Positions 44,289 to 52,036 of a DNA stretch of 64,000 nucleotides are shown here, piece by piece. The position numbers and the translations under genes were made by a program. The stretch covers positions 1 through 64,000 of the forward strand of contig NZ_QTQP01000026.1 in assembly GCF_003854275.1 (NCBI RefSeq), given 5' to 3'. This stretch comes from Burkholderia sp. Bp8963 (GTDB lineage: Bacteria > Pseudomonadota > Gammaproteobacteria > Burkholderiales > Burkholderiaceae). The number at the start of each line of letters is the position of its first letter. Position 1 is the first letter of the stretch. The notes under the pieces were generated by a model. The model saw only the letters and a list, made by a program, of their open reading frames with translations, ran no database searches and had not been told where the DNA came from.

Positions 44289-44577
44289 AGCGCTCGAAGC
44301 GGTACACGATCGCCGGCGGAACATTCATCCACACGATGCCGACGCGCGCGGCACGAACGCCGATCGCGTCGAGATCGCGCGCCGGGATCGGGCAACGCGG
44401 CGCATAGGTGAATTGATAGAACACGCCGCCGGCAGCCAGATGGCCGGCGAATGCGCCGTGAACGATCGCGACCGCCTGTTCGACCGGCATCGCAACGAGC
44501 GGCAGCCCGCTCACGATCGCCTGCGCCCGCTCCCCGCCAAAGAAACCGCCAGTCATGCCGAGTCGCGCCGCATCCAT
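44254..44577 (-). pseudogene. pmtA: 5'-truncated phospholipid N-methyltransferase (pmtA) remnant
   Basis: Only the C-terminal 107 codons remain: AQAIVSGLPLVAMP, GGVFYQFTYAPRCPIP and RAARVGIVWMNVPPAIVYRF match the end of PmtA, which makes phosphatidylcholine by methylating phosphatidylethanolamine. The SAM-binding N-terminal half is missing. A stop (TAG) stands just before the apparent ATG, and homology begins about 14 codons later, so the left edge is a break point. It overlaps the convergent methyltransferase gene by 35 bases. The break coincides with the start of lower-GC DNA. Confidence 0.75.
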
Positions 44578-44580
44578 CTA

Positions 44581-44850
44581 GCCGAGATCACTAGCCGAGC
44601 AGAGAGTTACTTCGACTTCGGCGTGCTACCGCTGCGCGTTCAGGCGCTGCTCGCGGGAGAGAAGTCGATCGCTGAGGCGGCAAAAGAAATTGGTGTGACA
44701 GGATCTCGGGCCGGAAAAGCTGCGCTGGCTGAGGAGCCAGCCGCATACCTTGCTGAACCGGGAAAGTTGGCCAAATGGAATCGATTATGGGCCGTGTCTT
44801 TTGACTCGGTCCCGAAGCCGAAAATTCACAATGTGAAATTCGGAGCGTGA
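44581..44850 (+). pseudogene. Orphan C-terminal reading-frame fragment of unknown origin
   Basis: The frame reads ESYFDFGVLPLRVQALLAGEK, then SIAEAAKEIGVTGSRAGKAAL, which looks like a helix-turn-helix, and stops at 44850 after KIHNVKFGA. No start codon is placed sensibly and the sequence begins at the pmtA break, so it is probably the 3' remainder of a gene carried by the insert. I do not recognise the family. The direct repeat CTAGCCGAG occurs twice at 44577-44600. Confidence 0.35.
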
Positions 44851-44930
44851 CGCGCATCAAGTGCTGGTCCTTATGCGGCCATTCCGGGAGAACCAAGGCG
44901 GGCGGGCTCAAGAAATGGGGCCCGAAAATG

Positions 44931-44953
44931 AAAAAACCCGCTCAAGGCGGGTT
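44931..44953 (-). terminator. Intrinsic terminator of the divergent small RNA
   Basis: On the minus strand AACCCGC-CTTGA-GCGGGTT followed by a run of T forms a 7-bp stem, 5-base loop and T-tract. It points away from the HEPN/Abi gene, so it ends a minus-strand transcript, not the Abi mRNA. Confidence 0.85.
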
Positions 44954-45014
44954 CTTCCAGTACTATCGTCTGTCCGCAGGGGGAGGCTTTCGCCCACGAG
45001 TCCCGCAGCTAGTG
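44931..45014 (-). ncRNA. Small RNA transcribed divergently from the HEPN/Abi gene
   Basis: A promoter (45021-45049) and a T-tailed terminator on the minus strand delimit a transcript of about 84 bases with no reading frame. It should contain a GGC-GAAA-GCC hairpin (GNRA loop), enclosed by a possible GCGGG/CCTGC pairing, before the terminator hairpin. abiF-type RNAs are known near genes for Abi proteins, and an RNA antitoxin partner has been proposed for HEPN-type Abi proteins (established knowledge, recalled without certainty about detail). Identity with any described RNA motif is not shown. Confidence 0.65.
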
Positions 45015-45020
45015 AGACCC

Positions 45021-45049
45021 ATGCTATCTTTTTCCCACAGTGATGTCAA
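45021..45049 (-). promoter_or_regulatory. Strong sigma-70 promoter overlapping the HEPN/Abi start codon
   Basis: On the minus strand TTGACA (45044-45049, perfect consensus) and TAGCAT (45021-45026) are spaced by exactly 17 bases. The -35 box overlaps codons 1-3 of the HEPN/Abi gene on the other strand, so firing of this promoter could interfere with translation or transcription of that gene. Confidence 0.75.
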
Positions 45050-45705
45050 ACAAGGATGTAATCGACGCCGTCACAGCCTCGCTATCAAGCGCTCGCATGG
45101 CGACGTTCAACACAGCCGCGTGTCCGGCAGACGATCAGGACATGGCGTCGCTGAAACTATACGCTTGGAACGCGGCAGTATCCGGGGCGCTGCTCCCCGT
45201 GCTGCACGTCTGCGAGGTGGCGGTGCGCAATGCAGTCTCGGAAGCGCTCGAAGCGGTCTACGGAGCGAATTGGCCCTGGTCGCCTGTATTCGAAGGCAGC
45301 TTGCCGCGTCCGCGGATCGGATACAACCCCCGGAATGATCTCACCTCCGCTCGTCAGGGTGTGAGGACGGTGGGGAAGGTGATCCCGGAACTGAAGTTCG
45401 TCTTCTGGCAGAAAATGTTCACGGTGCGTAACGATACTCGTCTGTGGGATCCGCACTTGCGCCGCGTATTTCCTAATCTCGATCCGAGCGTTTCGGTGGC
45501 CACACATCGGCAGCTGATCTATGGTCAGCTCGAGGACATTCGGAAGTTGCGCAACCGCATCGCTCATCACGAACCGATCTTTAATCGCAATCTCTTGCAG
45601 GACTACTCGACGATCATGTCGTTGGTTCACCACCGCTGCAACCTGACTGCGATGTGGGTCAGCCAATCACAGACGGCCTTGGCCGTCATCAAGGCAAAAC
45701 CGTAA
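45043..45705 (+). CDS. HEPN-type Abi-like protein, probable RNase toxin or abortive-infection factor
   Basis: 220 residues. The C-terminal segment LEDIRKLRNRIAHHEPIF contains R170-x4-H175, the HEPN ribonuclease motif, in the context typical of Abi-like proteins. The first half has LKLYAWNAAVSGALLPVLHVCEVAVRNAVSEAL, a helical region seen in these families. It would cut RNA in the cell when triggered, for example by phage. ATG at 45043 has no clear ribosome site. The gene is in a lower-GC insert, next to a divergent structured RNA, and is followed by its own terminator. Confidence 0.72.
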   Translation: MSNKDVIDAVTASLSSARMATFNTAACPADDQDMASLKLYAWNAAVSGALLPVLHVCEVAVRNAVSEALEAVYGANWPWSPVFEGSLPRPRIGYNPRNDLTSARQGVRTVGKVIPELKFVFWQKMFTVRNDTRLWDPHLRRVFPNLDPSVSVATHRQLIYGQLEDIRKLRNRIAHHEPIFNRNLLQDYSTIMSLVHHRCNLTAMWVSQSQTALAVIKAKP

Positions 45706-45754
45706 ATTGAATAGGCAGACGCCCCCAGTCGATTTCTGGATCTTGTCGCCGCTC

Positions 45755-45785
45755 AAGCCCTGAATTGACTTCAGGGCTTTGTTGT
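45755..45785 (+). terminator. Intrinsic terminator after the HEPN/Abi gene
   Basis: AAGCCCTGA and TCAGGGCTT form a 9-bp stem with a 7-base loop, followed by TTGTTGTC, 50 bases past the stop codon. Confidence 0.75.
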
Positions 45786-46171
45786 CATGGTCGAGCCGAA
45801 GGCTTCTTCTATGCTCAGAACTTCCAACATGTCAGGTTTCACCCAAAGCCCCCAGTAAGCCCGAAATCTCATCCCGAAACAAACCGGATAGCTAACTCGT
45901 TGATTGTTAACGGCTTTTCACGTGAAAGCCCTGGCGAAATGAACGATATGCGGCCTTTTTCGGACTAGTCCGATTGCATCCGGGGCGACGGCCTTGCTAT
46001 GGTCTGGGCCGTCCGCATGCACAGCGGCCCGCACATTGCGGAAGCCATGCCACGCGACGCCGATGCTGGTGCCGTCACACGCAAGGACGGCCGCACGCGC
46101 GGGCGCCCGCCCGCATTTCATCGTCTGAGCTGCGCCGTCTGCCGGCGTGGCGCTTTCATGAGGTTAGAGAC
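45786..46171. other. Right flank of the insert, no convincing gene
   Basis: Low-GC DNA continues to about 45970 and then turns GC-rich. A near-palindrome GGCTTTTCACGTGAAAGCC lies near 45911-45929 and a perfect palindrome TCGGACTAGTCCGA near 45959-45972, at the composition change. Either could mark an insertion end. Short reading frames here have no recognisable domain. Confidence 0.4.
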
Positions 46172-46258
46172 GTGAAGGGTAAAGCCCTGATCCCGTTTGC
46201 GCTCTGCATCGCGGGCTTAGCCGCGATCGCCGCCGGTTTCCAGCACATCCCCAGCTGA
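46172..46258 (+). CDS. 28-residue small membrane protein
   Basis: The frame begins with GTG at 46172 after GAGG and reads MKGKALIPFALCIAGLAAI, then AAGFQHIPS. A two-residue basic start and a hydrophobic helix of about 18 residues suggest a single-span inner-membrane microprotein. It is followed at once by a strong terminator-like hairpin, which supports a real short transcript. No family is recognised. Confidence 0.5.
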   Translation: MKGKALIPFALCIAGLAAIAAGFQHIPS

Positions 46259-46259
46259 T

Positions 46260-46298
46260 ACGCGGCCCCGGCTCGCTTGCCGAGCCAGGGGGCCGCGT
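46260..46298 (+). terminator. Two-part hairpin after the small membrane protein gene
   Basis: ACGCGGCCCC (46260-46269) pairs with GGGGCCGCGT (46289-46298), and inside it GGCTCG pairs with CGAGCC, giving about 16 bp of stem. There is no T-run, so it is a terminator candidate or RNA-stabilising stem. Confidence 0.55.
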
Positions 46299-46358
46299 CA
46301 TCCATTGCATTCCCCATGACCCATTCATTCGACTCGCTCGACACGATCTCCTTTTGCC

Positions 46359-46964
46359 ATGCGCATCGACGTAAAGCATTGCCAGACCGGCATCGACGAT
46401 GAGCTGGACACGCTCCACGCTCGTCTCCATCAACCGGGCCATCGCCTGCATGGCCTGCCTTCCGTTTCGCTCGGCGCGTCGGGCCTGATCGTCCGCCATC
46501 GCGAAGCGGACGGCGAATACTTCCTGTATGTCGAAGATCCGGCGACGCGGCAGCTCGCCGGCTACACGGTGTTCAACCGGCTGCCCGAACTCCCGCGCCG
46601 CGCCGATCGCTACCAGCGCGCGCCGCATTCCAAATGCCGTTCGTCCCATCAACGCAGAGGGCTCGCGACCACGCTGTATCGCTGGGGCCTCGACGCGGGC
46701 CTGTGCCTGATCAGCGGCGCGCGCCAGTCGGCCGGCGCCGCGCGGCTGTGGACGAGGCTCGCGCAGGACTACCGGCACGGGTTCGTCGACGTCGAAGACC
46801 GCACGCTGCGCTATCTCGGCGTGCAGGTCCCGGCCGACGTGCACGATGCGCTGCATACGCGGCGCCTGCTGCTCGGCCGCGGGTGGACGCTCGCGGATTT
46901 CGCCGCGGTCGCGGGGATGATGGGCGGGCCGTCGACGACCGGCGATCGGGGTTGCGCGCCTTGA
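46359..46964 (+). CDS. GNAT-like acyltransferase domain protein
   Basis: 201 residues. RRGLATTLYRWGLDAGLCLISGARQSAGAARLWTRLAQDY resembles the CoA-binding core of N-acetyltransferases (R/Q-x-x-G-x-A), and the strand EYFLYVEDPATRQLAGYTVFNRLPEL sits before it as expected. The substrate is unknown. ATG at 46359 has no obvious strong ribosome site. Similar proteins occur as phage or accessory-region genes, which fits the neighbourhood. Confidence in the fold is moderate. Confidence 0.55.
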   Translation: MRIDVKHCQTGIDDELDTLHARLHQPGHRLHGLPSVSLGASGLIVRHREADGEYFLYVEDPATRQLAGYTVFNRLPELPRRADRYQRAPHSKCRSSHQRRGLATTLYRWGLDAGLCLISGARQSAGAARLWTRLAQDYRHGFVDVEDRTLRYLGVQVPADVHDALHTRRLLLGRGWTLADFAAVAGMMGGPSTTGDRGCAP

Positions 46965-47059
46965 AGCAGAACGACAGGCGGCCCCACGGCTACCGATGCG
47001 ATAATCCATCGCACCGTACACTGCTCATCCGTGCCCGCCATCGCCCCGGGCGCCCGTCA

Positions 47060-47632
47060 ATGCCGACCGAACCCCGCACCGACACGCATTCGCACCTCAA
47101 CATCCTTGCGCTCTGCGGCAGCCTGCGATCCCGCTCGACCAACGCCGCGCTGCTGGACGCGGCCGTTTCGATCGCGCCGGCCGGCATGCGCATCGCGCGC
47201 TTTCAGCGTCTCGGGCAATTCCCGCTGTTCAACCCCGATGCCGAACACCCAACGCCCGAACCCGTGCGCGATTTCATCGACCAACTGAACGCCGCTGACG
47301 GCGTGCTGATCGCGAGTCCCGAGTATGCGCACGGCGTGACGGGCGTGATGAAGAATGCGCTCGACTGGGTCGTCGGCTGCGAGGCGTTCGTGCACAAGCC
47401 GGTTGCGGTGCTCAACGCATCGCCGCGCGCGATGCACGCCGACGCGGCGCTGAAGGAAACGCTGTCGGTGATGTCCGCGCGCATCGTCGAAGCCGCGTCG
47501 ATCGCGATCCCGATCCTCGGCAGCCAGTTCGATTCCAAAGGCATCGCCGCGCATCCGCCGTTCGCCCGCGCGCTGGCCGCTGCACTGGATGCATTGCGCT
47601 GCGCGATTGCCCCGACACGCGAGCAGGATTGA
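47060..47632 (+). CDS. NADPH-dependent FMN reductase
   Basis: 190 residues. LNILALCGSLRSRSTNAALLDAA is the flavin phosphate-binding loop, and VLIASPEYAHGVTGVMKNALDWVVG is the second FMN-binding block (SPEY-G-x-G-x-LKNALDW) of the NADPH-dependent FMN/chromate reductase family. It reduces FMN, quinones or chromate in the cytoplasm. It stands alone and ends 65 bases before a convergent operon. Confidence 0.9.
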   Translation: MPTEPRTDTHSHLNILALCGSLRSRSTNAALLDAAVSIAPAGMRIARFQRLGQFPLFNPDAEHPTPEPVRDFIDQLNAADGVLIASPEYAHGVTGVMKNALDWVVGCEAFVHKPVAVLNASPRAMHADAALKETLSVMSARIVEAASIAIPILGSQFDSKGIAAHPPFARALAAALDALRCAIAPTREQD

Positions 47633-47696
47633 CGTCGAGACGCGCCGCGGTCGATGTATGCGGTCGATGTACGCGATCGCACCCGCGCCGCGCGCG

Positions 47697-48347
47697 CTAT
47701 CGCGCCTTGCCCCTCGCCGGCTTCTTCGCGCCCTTCGCGCGCGGCGCTTCCTTCTCCGGCTGCGCACCGCTGCCGGTGAGGTCTTCGAGCCACGCGAGCG
47801 CGTCCACGTACGACAGGAATTGCTGCAGATACCCGGGCGACAGGTCGCGCATCAGCGACAGCGACCGGTGCACGAGGCTGTTCGAATTGAGCGGGCCCGC
47901 ATTGCGCGGCACCTGATCGAGCGCCTGCCGGTACTGCTTCTCGGTGCGGACCTTCGACCACGTCGCCCTGAAATACTCGATCATGCCCGGATCGATCCCG
48001 GCGCGGTCCGCCTGCGCGTCGCGCGCAAGGCGCTCGGCGAGCCCCGCCAGCGCACCGCGCGCCGGCTTGGCCGGCGCTTTGTCGGTCGCTTTGTCGGTCG
48101 CTGCGTCAGTCGAAGCCTCGCCGTCGTTCAACACCGCCCGCGCGACGTCGTCCGCGTAGCCGGCCAGCAGTGTCGCGAGCCGCGCGTCCAGCAGGCGGCG
48201 CGCGTCGCCGTCGTGGCCGGCCGCGCGCCGCGCCAGCGCGTCCATCAGATGAAAACGCACGGGATCGAGCCGATCGTCGCCGCGCGCGCGCCACGCGTCG
48301 AGCAGCGCACGCGCCGATGCCGCTTCACTGCACACGGTGGCCACCAT
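47697..48347 (-). CDS. DUF2894 protein, last gene of the channel operon
   Basis: 216 residues. Mid part is helical and charged (ALLDAWRARGDDRLDPVRFHLMDALARRAAGHDGDARRLLDARL); the C-terminus has PGYLQQFLSYVDALAWLEDL, then a basic Lys/Arg-rich tail. This matches the DUF2894 family seen after OmpA-family genes in Burkholderia. Function unknown; soluble and probably cytosolic. ATG at 48347 overlaps the upstream OmpA gene by 23 bases, so translation is coupled. It is the fourth gene of the DUF3348-DUF802-OmpA-DUF2894 unit. Confidence 0.7.
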   Translation of the reverse strand: MVATVCSEAASARALLDAWRARGDDRLDPVRFHLMDALARRAAGHDGDARRLLDARLATLLAGYADDVARAVLNDGEASTDAATDKATDKAPAKPARGALAGLAERLARDAQADRAGIDPGMIEYFRATWSKVRTEKQYRQALDQVPRNAGPLNSNSLVHRSLSLMRDLSPGYLQQFLSYVDALAWLEDLTGSGAQPEKEAPRAKGAKKPARGKAR

Positions 48348-48975
48348 TCGATGCGGACTGGCGCGGCACCGGCGCGATCTCGACGCGCCGGTTCTTCGCA
48401 CGGCCGGCTTCGTCGGTGTTCGAACTGACCGGCTGCTGCGAACCGAACGCGGCCGCGAACACCGACGACGCGGGCACGCCGGCGTCGATCAACGCGCGTG
48501 TCACCGTCAGCGCGCGCTTGGCCGACAGCTCCCAGTTATCCGCGAACAGACGGTTGCCCGCGCGCACCTGCTGATCGTCGGAAAACCCGCTGATCATCAG
48601 GATCTCGTCGCGGGTCTTCAGATACGCGGCCAGCGGGCCGGCCAGCGTCTTCAGCAGCGCGTCGCCTTCAGGCTGAAGCTGATCCGAGTTCAGCGCGAAC
48701 AGCACGTTGCCGGCGATGCCGATGCGTCCGTTCACGAGCGTCACGCGCCCGGCCGCGAGCGGCCCCGCGAGCGCCTGTTCGAGCAGCTTGCGCTGCTGCG
48801 CTTCCTGCTGGCGCTGCCGGATCGCTTCCTCGAGCTTCGACGTCACCTGTAGCTGCATGCCGATCACGCCGACCAGGATCAGCACGAACGCACCGAGCAG
48901 CACCGACATCAGGTCGGCAAACGCGGGCCAGACCGCCGCGGACGATTCCGCGCCGCCGTCGATTTCGTCGTGCAT
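48325..48975 (-). CDS. MotB/OmpA-family membrane protein of the channel operon
   Basis: 216 residues. One transmembrane helix (WPAFADLMSVLLGAFVLILVGVIG, residues 16-39) contains Asp21 in FADLMS, like the proton-binding Asp of MotB and ZorB. A coiled segment follows, then an OmpA-like peptidoglycan-binding domain (VLFALNSDQLQPEGDALL, LMISGFSDDQQ, NWELSAKRALTVTRALIDAGV, KNRRVEI). It should form a stator with a MotA/ExbB-like partner, which the preceding gene supplies. It starts 3 bases after that gene's stop. Confidence 0.82.
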   Translation of the reverse strand: MHDEIDGGAESSAAVWPAFADLMSVLLGAFVLILVGVIGMQLQVTSKLEEAIRQRQQEAQQRKLLEQALAGPLAAGRVTLVNGRIGIAGNVLFALNSDQLQPEGDALLKTLAGPLAAYLKTRDEILMISGFSDDQQVRAGNRLFADNWELSAKRALTVTRALIDAGVPASSVFAAAFGSQQPVSSNTDEAGRAKNRRVEIAPVPRQSASNGGHRVQ

Positions 48976-48978
48976 GCG

Positions 48979-51900
48979 TTACGCTCCGACGGACGCGCGC
49001 CGGCCGGCGAGCTGCTGCAGGTCTTCGACGATCTGCTTCTGCGACATCATGCTCAGGTCGATCACTTCGCGCGCCTGCGCGACGTAGTACTCGAGCTGCT
49101 CGTCGCTGCGCACGAGCGATTTCTCGAGCGCGGCTTCGATCCGCTGCAGGTGGCTCAGCAGCTTGTCGTTCGACTCGCCGAACGCGTGCACGGCCATCCC
49201 GAACGCGTCGCCGAGGCTCGCGACCTCGACCGCGCCCGCCGTCACCTGCGCGGCCACGGTATCGAGCTTGCGGGTTTCCGCATCGACCGTGTCGTTGAAG
49301 CGCGCACCGACGCGCTCCAGCAGCTCGGCCGACGTGCCGACCAGCGCATCGACCGCGCTGCGCTGCTCGGTCGATGCGTGGTTGACGGCGTCGAGCAGCG
49401 TTTCGAGCGTCGCGAGCAGGCGGCTGCGCTCCTCGAGCATCGCGGTGTCGCGGACCATGCTGTCCGACAGGCGCTGACGCAGTTCGGCGACGACCTCGGC
49501 CGCGGCCTTCGGCGCCTCCGACGCGGCCTGCACGAGCCGCGAGATTTCGTTGATCGTGTCGCTCGCGTGCGCCTGCGCCTGGGCCGTGATGTCGTTCGCG
49601 GTGCGCGCCAGCGTGTCGCAGATGTGCTGCTGGCGGGTCGCCGCGTGCGCGCTCGTCTGTGCCCATTCGTCGCGCAGCGCGGCCGCCATCGATGCGAGCG
49701 CGTCGGTCCATGCGGAGAGCCGCTGTTCGTCGCGCGCGGTCAGTTCCGTCTGCAGGTTCGCGTGCGATTCGCCGATCGTGTGCAGCAGCGCGGCCGAATG
49801 CTGTTCGAACGTCGCGGCCTGCGCGGTCAGGTCGCGCGTGGTCTGCGCGAGCGCGTCGCAGATGTCCTGCTGGCGGCTCGCCGCATGCACGCTCGCCTGC
49901 GCCCATTGCTCGTCAAGCTTCGCCGCGATCGACGCGAGCGATGCGGTCCATGCGGCCAGACGCTGTTCGTCGCGCGACGCGAGTTCCGTCTGCAGCCCCG
50001 CATGCGATTCGCTCATCGTGCTCAGCAGCGCGGCCGAACGCTGTTCGAACGTCGCGGCCTGCGCGGTGAGGTCGCGCGTGGTTTGCGCGAGCGCGTCGCA
50101 GATGTCCTGCTGGCGGCTCGTGTTGCTTGCGCTCGTCTGCGCCCACTCGTCGCGCAGCGCGGCCGACATCGCAGCAAGCGATGCAGTCCACGCGGCCAGA
50201 CGCTGTTCGTCGCGCGACGCGAGTTCAGTCTGCAGCCCCGCATGCGATTCGCTCATCGTGCTCAGCAGCGCGGCCGAACGCTGTTCGAATGTCGCAGCCT
50301 GCGCGGTGATGTCGCGCGTGGTTTGCGCGAGCGCGTCGCAGATGTCCTGCTGGCGGCTCGTATTGCTTGCGCTCGTCTGCGCCCACTCGTCGCGCAGCGC
50401 AGCCGACATCGCAGCAAGCGATGCAGTCCACGCGGCCAGACGCTGCTCGTCGCGCGACGCGAGTTCCGTCTGCAACCCCGCATGCGATTCGCTCATCGTG
50501 CGCAGCAGCGATGCCGAATGCTGTTCGAACGTCGCGGCCTGCGCGGTGATGTCGCGCGTGGTTTGCGCAAGCGCGTCGCAAATCGCCTGTTGACGGCTCG
50601 TATTGCTTGCACTCGTCTGCGCCCACTCGTCGCGCAGTGCGGCCGACATCGCGGCGAGCGATGCGGTCCATGCGGCCAGCCGCGCTTCGTCGCGCGACGC
50701 CAGTTCCGTCTGCAGACCCGATTGCGACTCGCTCACCGTATTCAGCAGCGATGCCGAATGCCGCTCGAACGTCGCGACAGCCGCCTCCAGCGCGCGCGCA
50801 TTGTGGCCGGCCAGCGCCTCGCCGACCTGCTCCTGCCGCGCAAGCGCGTGATTCCATGCTTCCGCCACACGCTGCTCGGTCGCTTCGAAGCGCGTCGCGA
50901 CACGATCCAGCAGGTCGGTCGAACGCTGCGCGAACGTGTCCGTGAATTGTCCGAGCGCGCCGCGCAGATGCTCGGCCGACGCGTCGCTCGTGCGCTGGTG
51001 ATCGGCCAGCGCGCGGTTCCAGATGCCCGTCACGTTCGCGGTGGTCGCCTCGAAGCCGCTCGACAGGCCGTCGAGCTGCCGCTCGACCGCATGCGTGACG
51101 GTGTCGCGCATCACGGCCATTTCGCGTTCGAGCCCTGCCATCGTCGCCTCCATCACCGGCTGCAGCGCCGCGCCGGCCACCCGCGCGCTTGCGGCGGCAC
51201 TGTCCTGCAGCGACTGCCCGACGCTCGACGCGAGCCGTGCATACGCGTGCTCGGTCCGCTCGAAGAACGCCTGCTGGTTTTCGAGCTGCTGCGCGTGCAG
51301 TGCGACGCTGCGCGCTTCGAGCGTCGTCATCATCGTCTGCAGCCGGTCGACCAGCACCGGCATCGCGTCGGCCTGCTGCTGCAGCAGCCGGAACGATTCG
51401 TCGCGCTGATGCGCGGACGAATGGACACGCAGCGTCGTCGCAATCTTCGCGTCGAGCTGCTGCACTGTGTCGGCCCGCTCGCGGCGGATCAGCGCTGACA
51501 GCAGCCCGAGCATCGCGGACGTCGCGACGCCGGCGATCGACGTGCCGAACGCGAACCCGAGCCCCTTGACCGGCGTAACCAGCGATGCGCGGATCGCGTC
51601 GAGGTCGGTCGCGCTCTCCAGCGCCGCGCCGGTGCCCTTCAGCGTCACGACCATCCCGAGCAGCGTGCCGAGCATGCCGAGCAGCACGAGCAGGCCGACC
51701 AGGTACGGCGTGAGCGCCGGGCCCGGCAGCGCCGCGCGCGCGCCCTCGATGCGCGCGCGCACCGCGCTGCGCAGGCCCGGATGGAGCGTGTCGAGCCACG
51801 CATCGAGCTTCGGCGGCGGCTCGGACAGGCCGTCGACCGCACGCGCGAGCGTCGCGGTCGCCTGCCGGTAGCGCCACAGTTCGAACGCGCCGCCGAGATA

Positions 51901-52026
51901 GCAGGCGCCGATCAACAGCGTGACGGCCGACGCGAGCGGATTCGACACGACATAGCCGGCGCCGATCCAGCACACCGCGATCAGACCGGCCACGAATACA
52001 ACGAGATCAAAACGAATTCTGGACAT
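48979..52026 (-). CDS. DUF802 protein: MotA/ExbB-like channel domain with a very long repeated tail
   Basis: 1015 residues. Residues about 8-50 have two transmembrane segments. Residues about 100-190 (LTPYLVGLLVLLGMLGTLLGMVVTLKGTG, then GLGFAFGTSIAGVATSAMLGLLSALIRRER) carry the hydrophobic pattern of MotA/TolQ/ExbB proton-channel subunits. The remaining 800 residues are predicted helical and soluble, with five 80-residue repeats at 417-816. Large families of this kind are annotated DUF802. ATG at 52026 begins MSRIRFDLVVF. The partner with the conserved Asp is encoded next. Function unproven. Confidence 0.8.
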   Translation of the reverse strand: MSRIRFDLVVFVAGLIAVCWIGAGYVVSNPLASAVTLLIGACYLGGAFELWRYRQATATLARAVDGLSEPPPKLDAWLDTLHPGLRSAVRARIEGARAALPGPALTPYLVGLLVLLGMLGTLLGMVVTLKGTGAALESATDLDAIRASLVTPVKGLGFAFGTSIAGVATSAMLGLLSALIRRERADTVQQLDAKIATTLRVHSSAHQRDESFRLLQQQADAMPVLVDRLQTMMTTLEARSVALHAQQLENQQAFFERTEHAYARLASSVGQSLQDSAAASARVAGAALQPVMEATMAGLEREMAVMRDTVTHAVERQLDGLSSGFEATTANVTGIWNRALADHQRTSDASAEHLRGALGQFTDTFAQRSTDLLDRVATRFEATEQRVAEAWNHALARQEQVGEALAGHNARALEAAVATFERHSASLLNTVSESQSGLQTELASRDEARLAAWTASLAAMSAALRDEWAQTSASNTSRQQAICDALAQTTRDITAQAATFEQHSASLLRTMSESHAGLQTELASRDEQRLAAWTASLAAMSAALRDEWAQTSASNTSRQQDICDALAQTTRDITAQAATFEQRSAALLSTMSESHAGLQTELASRDEQRLAAWTASLAAMSAALRDEWAQTSASNTSRQQDICDALAQTTRDLTAQAATFEQRSAALLSTMSESHAGLQTELASRDEQRLAAWTASLASIAAKLDEQWAQASVHAASRQQDICDALAQTTRDLTAQAATFEQHSAALLHTIGESHANLQTELTARDEQRLSAWTDALASMAAALRDEWAQTSAHAATRQQHICDTLARTANDITAQAQAHASDTINEISRLVQAASEAPKAAAEVVAELRQRLSDSMVRDTAMLEERSRLLATLETLLDAVNHASTEQRSAVDALVGTSAELLERVGARFNDTVDAETRKLDTVAAQVTAGAVEVASLGDAFGMAVHAFGESNDKLLSHLQRIEAALEKSLVRSDEQLEYYVAQAREVIDLSMMSQKQIVEDLQQLAGRRASVGA
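49579..50778 (-). repeat. Five 240-base tandem repeats inside the DUF802 gene
   Basis: Unit starts (minus strand) are at 50778, 50538, 50298, 50058 and 49818, exactly 240 bases apart. Each encodes 80 residues beginning AATFEQ-SA-LL and ending RQQDICDALAQTTRD-TAQ. Units 2-4 are nearly identical in DNA, so copy number could change by recombination and short-read assemblies may collapse them. Confidence 0.95.
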
Positions 52027-52036
52027 AACGTATTGA

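Noticed and set aside
44935..44953. Terminator for a plus-strand transcript upstream of the Abi gene
   Set aside because: On the plus strand the hairpin is followed by TTCTTCC only; the true T-run is on the minus strand.
45765..46121. Small reading frames in the right flank of the insert as transposase or integrase remnants
   Set aside because: No recombinase motif or recognisable domain could be read in any frame.
48979..52026. Methyl-accepting chemotaxis protein
   Set aside because: The tail is long and helical with repeats, but there is no HAMP domain and no conserved signalling hairpin, and the membrane part is MotA/ExbB-like.
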